Assembly (NCBI GenBank): GCA_946886645.1
Contig: CAMPIY010000034.1
Span: 1 to 11,363, forward strand
DNA length: 11,363 nucleotides
Source: an uncultured Sphingomonas sp.
Lineage (GTDB): Bacteria > Pseudomonadota > Alphaproteobacteria > Sphingomonadales > Sphingomonadaceae
Direction: 5' to 3'
Each line of letters opens with the position of its first letter. Positions within the stretch are counted from its first letter, which is position 1. Positions 5,855-11,363 of the stretch are shown piece by piece. Made by a program: the position numbers and the translations under genes. Under the pieces are notes generated by a model that worked only from the letters and a program-made list of their open reading frames with translations, searched no databases and was not told where the DNA came from.

Positions 5855-7909
5855 CTAAAACCCCACCAGCCGGTCGATCTCGGCGCGGATGCTTTCGGCC
5901 GAGGGAAGCGCCCACTCCATCAGCTTGGGATGATGTGGGCTGGGGATGTCGGGCATGGTGACGCGGGCAACCGGCGCGTCGAGGTCGAGGAAGGCCTCGT
6001 CAGCGACCACCGCAGCGATCTCCGCGCCGAAGCCACCCGTGCGCAAATCTTCGTGTACGATAAGGCAGCGGCGAGTGCGGCGGACGCTGTCCAGCACCAT
6101 CTCGCGGTCCCACGGCATCAGGGTGCGTAGGTCGATGACATCGGCGCTAATGCCTTCCGCCGCCGCTTCGCAGCGCGGCACCATCGCGCCCCAGGTGACG
6201 ATCGTGATCCGGTCGCCCTCGCGGGTCTTCTTCGCCTTGCCGAACGGCAGCACGAATTTGTCGCCCGGCCAGGGGCGGCGCGCCCAGCTGTCGTCCAGCA
6301 TCGCGCGGTGTTCGAAGAACAGCACCGGGTCGTTTCCGCGCAGGCTGGCGCGAAGCAGGCCGACCGCATCCTCGGCGTTGGACGGCACCGCGACTTTCCA
6401 GCCCGGATTGTGGACGAATTGCACCTCGTTGGTCTGGCTGTGCCAGGGGTCGCCGCACTTGAAGAAGCCGCCGGGCACGCGGAGCACCATCGGCGCGGAG
6501 AAGCGGTTGGCGGTGCGCCAGCGCATGGTCCCGCAATCGTTGATCTGCTCGGTCGCCGGCTCGGCATATTTGCGGAACTGGATTTCGGGGACGGGCATCA
6601 GTCCGGCGAGCGCCATGCCGACCGCGCGGCCTACGATGCCTTCCTCGTTGAGCGAGGTGTCGAACACGCGGTCCACGCCGAACTTGTCCTGCAGGCCAAG
6701 CGTCACCGCATGGACGCCGCCCTTGGGTCCGACGTCCTCGCCGAACACCAGCACCTTGGGATTGGCGGCCAGCTCCTGGTCAAGCACGCGGCGGATCGCG
6801 GTGACCATGTTGATCCGCTGGCCCTCGGACTGCGGCTCTTCCGTCGTGCCGTCCAGGCTCAAGCCTGCACCGCCGCCGACGGCGCTCGGCGCACCGTCGA
6901 AGAAAACATGGTCGGTAACCCGGTCGGGCGACGAGATGCCGCGCGCCTCAGCCTCGGCCCGGGCGGATTCGACTTCACGCTCGACCGACGCCTCGATCAA
7001 GTCCCAGTCGAGATGCGACGCAAAAGCCTTCAGCTTGGGCAGCGGATCGCGGGCCCATTCCGCCTCGACCGTCGCTTCGGATTTGTAAGTCTGGGTGTCC
7101 TGGTAACTATGGCCCTCGAGCCGCGGCACCTTCAGGCGGATCAGCGCTGGCCCTTGCCGGTCGCGGACATGGGCGACCGCCTCGCCGATCAGCCGCGCCG
7201 CTTCCGCCGGCTCGGTGCCGTCGCCGTTCCAGATCGCCAAATTCTTGAAGCTGGCGAGGTTGGCGGCGATGTCGCGCCCTGGCGTTTGGTAATCGGAGGT
7301 GACGGAGATGCCATAGCCATTATCTTCGATGTAAAATAGCAGAGGCAAAGATTGCGTCGTAGCAATTGTTAGGGCGGACCAAAATCCACCCGTCGCGCAA
7401 CTTGCGTCGCCGCCCAGCACGACTCCGATGGCGCCATCGTCCTTCTCGCCCAGGACCTTCGTTTTATAGGCGATTGCCTGTGCCCAACCGGTTGCGGGCG
7501 TATATTGCGCGCCGACGCCGCCGCACATCGGCAGCGCATGGGCTCCGCCGGGATTGGGATAGTTGAACACGACGCCGATATCGCGACCGTCGGAATAGCC
7601 TCCGGCGAGGCCCATTCCCGAGCCGAGCGCGTCGGCCAGTGGAACGCCAAGCGCCAGAAGCATGGGCCGCGACCGGTAATAGCCGCAAGCCGCGTCGCCA
7701 TCGCGCAGATGCATGCCCAATATGACTTGCGCCATGTCATGGCCGCGTGCCGAAAATTGGTACAGCACCTTCTTTTCGGGAACGAGCCGCATCTCTTCCA
7801 GCTCATCCATCGCCCGGCTGGTCGTGACAAGCCGGGCCACTTCGGCCCAGTCAACGCCGAGATCGGGCTTAAAGTCGCTCTCCGGTTCGGCGGTCATTGC
7901 GTCAGCCAT
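5855..7909 (-). CDS. 2-oxoacid dehydrogenase E1, fused alpha and beta subunits, ThDP-dependent
   Basis: A 684-residue protein that decarboxylates a 2-oxoacid with thiamine diphosphate and hands the acyl group to the lipoyl arm of E2. Residues about 20-335 are the alpha part: YRSRP (78-82), the ThDP/Mg motif starting GGDAS (166-170) and ending in EDNGYGIS (195-202). A linker of about 30 residues rich in Gly, Ser and Glu follows. Residues about 365-684 are the beta part: FGEDVG (389-394), FDTSLNEEGIVG (416-427), the conserved histidine H490 in DPWHSQTNE, and DLRTLMPWD (593-601). Most E1 enzymes of this class are separate alpha and beta chains. The ATG overlaps the aminotransferase stop by 8 bases (ATGGCTGA), and E2 follows after one base. 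It resembles branched-chain-type E1; an aromatic 2-oxoacid such as phenylpyruvate is the proposed substrate from gene context only. Confidence 0.93.
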   Translation of the reverse strand: MADAMTAEPESDFKPDLGVDWAEVARLVTTSRAMDELEEMRLVPEKKVLYQFSARGHDMAQVILGMHLRDGDAACGYYRSRPMLLALGVPLADALGSGMGLAGGYSDGRDIGVVFNYPNPGGAHALPMCGGVGAQYTPATGWAQAIAYKTKVLGEKDDGAIGVVLGGDASCATGGFWSALTIATTQSLPLLFYIEDNGYGISVTSDYQTPGRDIAANLASFKNLAIWNGDGTEPAEAARLIGEAVAHVRDRQGPALIRLKVPRLEGHSYQDTQTYKSEATVEAEWARDPLPKLKAFASHLDWDLIEASVEREVESARAEAEARGISSPDRVTDHVFFDGAPSAVGGGAGLSLDGTTEEPQSEGQRINMVTAIRRVLDQELAANPKVLVFGEDVGPKGGVHAVTLGLQDKFGVDRVFDTSLNEEGIVGRAVGMALAGLMPVPEIQFRKYAEPATEQINDCGTMRWRTANRFSAPMVLRVPGGFFKCGDPWHSQTNEVQFVHNPGWKVAVPSNAEDAVGLLRASLRGNDPVLFFEHRAMLDDSWARRPWPGDKFVLPFGKAKKTREGDRITIVTWGAMVPRCEAAAEGISADVIDLRTLMPWDREMVLDSVRRTRRCLIVHEDLRTGGFGAEIAAVVADEAFLDLDAPVARVTMPDIPSPHHPKLMEWALPSAESIRAEIDRLVGF

Positions 7910-9116
7910 TCATCGTCTCGACGACGGCGGCAATGAAGCGGTCGATCGCGCTGTCGGCCATGCCGATGACGTTGAACCGGCCGCTGTCGGCCATGTAGAT
8001 GGCGTGCTTCTCGCGAAGCTGCACGACTTGGTCGCGGCTCACCGGCAGCATCGAGAACATGCCATACTGGCCGCCGATATAGGCGAGGCGCGGATCGGCA
8101 GCGGCGATGACGCCGCGGATCCGGTTGATGCGGTCGCGCATCTCGCCGACCTCGGCATCCCAATCGGCGCGAAGCTCGGGCGTTTCTAGGACGATCCGTA
8201 CCGCCGCCGCACCATGATCGGGCGGCATTGACCACATTTCGCGGGCGATCTGGACGACATGGTCCATGGCCCGCTTGGTGCCTTCCGCGCGGGCCGTCTT
8301 GACGAACAGCGAGCCGACCCGGTCGCGATAGACGCCGAAATTCTTGTCGCAGCTTTGGGCCACGACCACCTCGTCGCAGGCATCGAGCAGAAGGTGCAGC
8401 CCCGCCGCGTCCTCGGCGAAACCGCGGCCAAGTCCCTGATAAGCAATGTCGACAATGGGGAAGAGCCCGCGCCGCGAAACCACGTCCACCACGTCGCGCC
8501 ACTGGCCCTCATTCAAATCCGCGCCGGTCGGGTTGTGGCAGCAGCCGTGGAGCAGGACCACATCGCCATGGTTGGCGCCTTCCAGCGCGGCCATCATCTC
8601 GTCGAAGCGGATTCGAGTCTCGAGCCGGTCGTAATAGCGATATTCGGCGATGCTGAGGCCCGCCGCCTCGACGACCGGGACATGGTTGGGCCAGGTCGGC
8701 GTCCCGATCAGCACCTTGGCGTCGGGATGCGCGGCCGCAATCAGCTTGAAGCCAAGGCTAAGCGCGCCACAGCCGCCCGGTGTGTGAAGGCCGCCAATGC
8801 GGTCGTCATCGGCATGGCGGCCCAGCACGATCGACCGAAGCAATTCGGTGTAACGGCGGTCGCCGAAGCCGCCGATGTAGCTCTTGGTCTCCTGCCGGTC
8901 CCACAGCAGCTTTTCGGCCGCCTTCACCGCCCGCAGGATCGGGGTGTTACCGACGCCATCGCGATAGACGCCCACGCCGACATCGATCTTTTCGGGCCTG
9001 GTGTCGGCATTGGCCATGGCGATCAGCGCGAGGAGGGAATCACTCTGCACGTCGCCAAGCGCGTCGAAGAATTGGGCGCCCCCGCCCGGCCCGGTCGTCA
9101 TAGGCTGGTCCAGCAT
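7902..9116 (-). CDS. Class I aminotransferase, aromatic/aspartate (TyrB/AspC) type
   Basis: A 404-residue PLP enzyme of fold type I that exchanges amino groups between aromatic amino acids or aspartate and 2-oxoglutarate in the cytoplasm. Landmarks are KIDVGVGVYRD (43-53), W143 in TPTWPNH, HNPTG (194-198), D223 and Y226 in VDIAYQG, the PLP lysine K258 in SCDKNFGVYRDRVG, R292 before the MPPDHG loop, and R380 in SGRFNVIGM, which binds the alpha-carboxylate. D257 replaces the usual serine before the lysine. The ATG at 9114-9116 has no clear ribosome site; M6 is another possible start. It lies 44 bases after paaE and overlaps the E1 start by 8 bases. In this setting transamination of phenylalanine (or tyrosine) to the arylpyruvate is the likely job. 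AspC-like activity on aspartate cannot be ruled out. Confidence 0.92.
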   Translation of the reverse strand: MLDQPMTTGPGGGAQFFDALGDVQSDSLLALIAMANADTRPEKIDVGVGVYRDGVGNTPILRAVKAAEKLLWDRQETKSYIGGFGDRRYTELLRSIVLGRHADDDRIGGLHTPGGCGALSLGFKLIAAAHPDAKVLIGTPTWPNHVPVVEAAGLSIAEYRYYDRLETRIRFDEMMAALEGANHGDVVLLHGCCHNPTGADLNEGQWRDVVDVVSRRGLFPIVDIAYQGLGRGFAEDAAGLHLLLDACDEVVVAQSCDKNFGVYRDRVGSLFVKTARAEGTKRAMDHVVQIAREMWSMPPDHGAAAVRIVLETPELRADWDAEVGEMRDRINRIRGVIAAADPRLAYIGGQYGMFSMLPVSRDQVVQLREKHAIYMADSGRFNVIGMADSAIDRFIAAVVETMNG

Positions 9117-9160
9117 GGTTCGGCTCTAGCGCAACCGGTGCCGGTCGTCACGCCCAACAG

Positions 9161-10234
9161 TCAGGCGTCGTAATCGACCGCGACCCCCTCGCCCACCGGC
9201 ACCGACTGGCAGGTGAGGACATAGCCCGCGGCGACTTCTTCGTCCGTCAGGCCGTATCGGGCGGCCATTTCGACCTTCCCCTTGGTCACCTTGGCCCGGC
9301 AAGTGGCGCACACGCCTGCCTTGCAGGCGAAAGGCGCAGGCAACCCCGCCTCGCGCGCACTGTCGAGGATGTTGGCGGCGGAGAATTCGACCTTGCGGGT
9401 GCGGCCGTCCAGCGTGACGCTGATCGTCTGCCCGGCCGCTTCCTCCTGCAACGCCGCGATCTGCGCCGCGAGGGCGGCGGAAGGACGGCCCGCAGTGAAG
9501 CGCTCGATATGGATGCGATCCTTCGCGACGTCCTTTTCGAGCAGCGCCTTCTCGGCCGCATCCATCATCGGCCCAGGCCCGCAGATGAACCAGGCGTCGA
9601 TCGCGGTAGGATCGTCAACCAGATGCTCGATGGCCTCGTCGCAGGTTTCGCGGTTGAGCATGCCGTTGAACAGCTCGACGTCGCCCTCTTCGTCGCTCAG
9701 GAAATGATAGAGCTCGAACCGGCCCATGTAGCGATCCTTGAGCGCCGCCAGCGCCTCCAGGAAGATGACCGAATTGGAATCGCGGTTGCCGTAGAAGAGG
9801 GTGAAGCGCGACCTGGGTTCGGCAGCCAGTGCCGTCCGGATCAGCGAGATGACCGGGGTAATTCCCGACCCGCCGGCGAAACCGACATAACGACGCTCGG
9901 CAGCGGAATCGAACTCGGTCGTGAACGAGCCGTGCGGCGTCATGACGTCCAGCGTGTCGCCCGGCTTCAACTCATCGCCGACCCAGTTGGAAAAGACCCC
10001 CTTGGCGATGCGCTTCACCGTGACGCGTATTTCTCCCGCATCGGGCGCAACGCAGAGCGAATAGTTGCGGCGCACTTCCTCACCGCCGATGTCCGCGCGC
10101 AGGGTGAGATGCTGGCCCGCCTTGAAGCGGAAAGCCGATTTCAGCTCTTCCGGAACCTCGAACAGGATCGAGTTGGCCTCGTCGGTCTCGGGCACGATCT
10201 CCGCGACCCGAAGCGAGTAGAAATGCTCAGCCAT
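9161..10234 (-). CDS. paaE: Phenylacetyl-CoA epoxidase reductase PaaE
   Basis: A 357-residue NADPH-dependent iron-sulfur flavoprotein that feeds electrons to the PaaABC oxygenase during ring-1,2-epoxidation of phenylacetyl-CoA. Order of domains: FAD-binding barrel (about 1-110, RNYSL at 56-60), NAD(P) domain (about 112-245, GGSGITP at 121-127 and CGPGPMM at 218-224), then a plant-type 2Fe-2S ferredoxin domain (about 265-357) with C304, C309, C312 and C342 as cluster ligands. The length equals that of known PaaE. The frame stays open 88 codons further upstream, but that part overlaps paaC and has no matching features. The ATG at 10232-10234 shares one base with the paaC stop (TAATG). The aminotransferase gene follows 44 bases later. 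Confidence 0.96.
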   Translation of the reverse strand: MAEHFYSLRVAEIVPETDEANSILFEVPEELKSAFRFKAGQHLTLRADIGGEEVRRNYSLCVAPDAGEIRVTVKRIAKGVFSNWVGDELKPGDTLDVMTPHGSFTTEFDSAAERRYVGFAGGSGITPVISLIRTALAAEPRSRFTLFYGNRDSNSVIFLEALAALKDRYMGRFELYHFLSDEEGDVELFNGMLNRETCDEAIEHLVDDPTAIDAWFICGPGPMMDAAEKALLEKDVAKDRIHIERFTAGRPSAALAAQIAALQEEAAGQTISVTLDGRTRKVEFSAANILDSAREAGLPAPFACKAGVCATCRAKVTKGKVEMAARYGLTDEEVAAGYVLTCQSVPVGEGVAVDYDA

Positions 10235-11058
10235 TACCAGGCTGCGTCGGGGTAGGTGCGGGGCAGATACTGCATCACTGCCAACAAATGGCCGAGATGC
10301 TCGCTGTGGTGGCCGCGCCGTCCGCCAAGGATCGGGCGCTGCTCGGCCGGTGTGCCCAGCTTCGCTTCCACCAGCACCGCGCCGATGGCCCGGCGATATT
10401 CGTCCTCGAACGACTGCAGATTCACCGCGATGCCCCGATCGATGAGCGCCTGAAGCGTTTCGTCCACTTCGAACAGTTCCGGCACGAAACGCCAGCACCA
10501 GTCGAGCCCGTCCTGCATCCGCGCTGCGCTTTCATCGGTGCCGTCGCCCAGCCGGATGACCCAATCGGCGGCCAGCTCGCGGTGATAGGCGACTTCCTTC
10601 ACCGCCTTGGCCGCGACCGCCGCGATCCGCTCGTCCGCCGATCCCGACAGCCGCTCGTAAAGCAGATGCTGCCACGTCGAGAACAGGAACTGCCGGGCAA
10701 TGGTCTGCGCGAAATCGCCGTTGGGCTGTTCGACCAGCAGGCAGTTCTTCCAATCAAGCACGTCGCGATGGAACGCTTGGCTATCCGCATCGCCCGCGAT
10801 TGCCAGGAAATTGGTCGCCTGCCCGATCAGATCGAGCGCGATGTTGGCGAGGCTGAGATCGACCTCCAGCACCGGTGCATGGCCGCACCATTCGCTGAGC
10901 CGCTGTCCCAGGATCAGCGCGTCGTCGCCCAGCCGCTGGCAATAATCGACGATCGCCGGGTCATGGTCACCCGCCGTCGCGGCGTCGAACGCACCATGGT
11001 CCGGCGCGGACTTAGCGCGCTTTTCCACATCCTTCTCGATCGTCGGCAGCGAAGGCAT
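10234..11058 (-). CDS. paaC: Phenylacetyl-CoA epoxidase structural subunit PaaC
   Basis: A 274-residue ferritin-like helical protein that forms the stable core with PaaA in the 1,2-phenylacetyl-CoA epoxidase; it has lost the di-iron catalytic role that PaaA keeps. It matches the PaaC family along its length: RLGDDALILGQRLSEWCGHAP, LLVEQPNGDFAQTIARQ, KAVKEVAYH (151-159), and at the C-terminus GGRRGHHSEHLG (245-256) with MQYLPRTYPDAAW. About 30 residues (MPSLPTIEKD ... DHDP) precede the point where E. coli PaaC begins, a small N-terminal extension. The ATG at 11056-11058 shares one base with the paaB stop (TGATG), and its stop shares one base with the paaE start (TAATG). An in-frame ATG 44 codons upstream lies inside paaB and is rejected. 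paaD is not present after this gene. Confidence 0.95.
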   Translation of the reverse strand: MPSLPTIEKDVEKRAKSAPDHGAFDAATAGDHDPAIVDYCQRLGDDALILGQRLSEWCGHAPVLEVDLSLANIALDLIGQATNFLAIAGDADSQAFHRDVLDWKNCLLVEQPNGDFAQTIARQFLFSTWQHLLYERLSGSADERIAAVAAKAVKEVAYHRELAADWVIRLGDGTDESAARMQDGLDWCWRFVPELFEVDETLQALIDRGIAVNLQSFEDEYRRAIGAVLVEAKLGTPAEQRPILGGRRGHHSEHLGHLLAVMQYLPRTYPDAAW

Positions 11059-11354
11059 CAGATGTGCTTCACCACATCGGGGATGTCGTAGAACGTCGGG
11101 TGGCGGTAGATTTTGCTCTCCGCGGGCTCGAACAGCTCTCCCGCCTGCTCGGGATCGCTCGCGACAATGTCGTCGGATTTCACGACCCACAGGCTGACGC
11201 CCTCTAATCGCCGCGTGTAGGTGTCGCGGGCGTGCCGGAGCGCGAGCTCCGCGTCAGGAGCATGAACGCTGCCGACATGGCGATGATTGAGGCCGCCCTT
11301 CGAACGAACGAAGACTTCCCAAAGCGGCCAGTCATGACCTTTCCCCTCGCTCAT
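11058..11354 (-). CDS. paaB: Phenylacetyl-CoA epoxidase small subunit PaaB
   Basis: A 98-residue protein, the usual PaaB length, that bridges the PaaAC units of the phenylacetyl-CoA epoxidase. It is conserved along its length: WPLWEVFVRSKGGLNHRHVG, HARDTYTRR, the WVVKSDDIVAS segment, and the C-terminal block FEPAESKIYRHPTFYDIP. The ATG at 11352-11354 overlaps a TGA in another frame (ATGA) that is probably the stop of paaA. Its own TGA shares one base with the paaC ATG, so translation of the genes is likely coupled. Confidence 0.96.
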   Translation of the reverse strand: MSEGKGHDWPLWEVFVRSKGGLNHRHVGSVHAPDAELALRHARDTYTRRLEGVSLWVVKSDDIVASDPEQAGELFEPAESKIYRHPTFYDIPDVVKHI

Positions 11355-11363
11355 GCCGCGGCC
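11351..11363 (-). CDS. paaA: Probable last codons of paaA, cut by window edge
   Basis: In the frame GCC-GCG-GCA-TGA on the minus strand, three alanine codons and a stop end inside the paaB start (ATGA overlap). paaA is nearly always directly upstream of paaB, and such four-base overlaps are common, so this is likely the paaA 3' end. Only 13 bases are visible, so the call rests on context. Confidence 0.4.

Noticed and set aside
5381..6130. Plus-strand open frame of 249 codons over the E2/E1 junction
   Set aside because: Its WAPAFAGAPP stretch comes from the palindromic repeat read backwards, and the rest is antisense to E2 and E1.
6308..7339. Open frame of 343 codons on the plus strand, opposite the E1 gene
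   Set aside because: Antisense shadow of the E1 coding frame; no recognisable domain and no ribosome site.
9134..9145. ACCGG-TG-CCGGT palindrome in the paaE-aminotransferase gap as a terminator
   Set aside because: A 5-bp stem with a 2-base loop and no T tract is too weak; the genes most likely share a transcript.
10235..10498. Upstream extension of the paaE frame by 88 codons
   Set aside because: It lies inside paaC and is Arg-rich with no PaaE similarity; the ATG at 10232-10234 gives the normal PaaE N-terminus.

Overview
The window looks like chromosomal DNA of a high-GC alphaproteobacterium, most likely of the order Sphingomonadales. The reasons are the GC-rich codon use, a fused alpha/beta E1 dehydrogenase, the style of the paa genes, and a palindromic repeat inside the E2 gene that resembles repeats I recall from sphingomonad genomes. 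The genus cannot be fixed from sequence reading alone.

Layout from left to right. (1) Positions 1-1024, minus strand: the first 341 codons of dnaK (Hsp70), cut by the window edge. (2) Positions 1025-1662: a divergent intergenic region of 638 bases with no convincing gene but at least four inverted repeats and a run of eight C. (3) Positions 1663-3558, plus strand: a multi-pass membrane GT-C glycosyltransferase of the ArnT/PMT type. (4) Positions 3575-4546, minus strand: a GT2 polyprenyl-phosphate glycosyltransferase of the DPM1/GtrB/ArnC type, tail to tail with the GT-C gene. (5) Positions 4648-11363, minus strand: a tight cluster that reads, in the direction of transcription, end of paaA (inferred), paaB, paaC, paaE, an aromatic/aspartate-type aminotransferase, a fused E1 2-oxoacid dehydrogenase, and its lipoyl E2 partner.

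The paa cluster is the most interesting part. PaaA, B, C and E form the ring-1,2-phenylacetyl-CoA epoxidase with its reductase. The three genes that follow them could turn phenylalanine into phenylpyruvate (aminotransferase) and then into phenylacetyl-CoA (E1/E2 with an E3 encoded elsewhere). The operon may therefore run from an aromatic amino acid to the epoxidized CoA ester without free phenylacetate or the PaaK ligase. Gene ends overlap or nearly touch (TGATG, TAATG, an 8-base overlap, a 1-base gap), which points to co-transcription and translational coupling. paaD, usually found between paaC and paaE, is missing here. The substrate of the E1/E2 pair is an inference from context.

A second notable point is a pair of inverted hairpins of REP/BIME type lying in frame within the E2 gene, where it encodes most of the linker between the lipoyl domain and the E3-binding domain.
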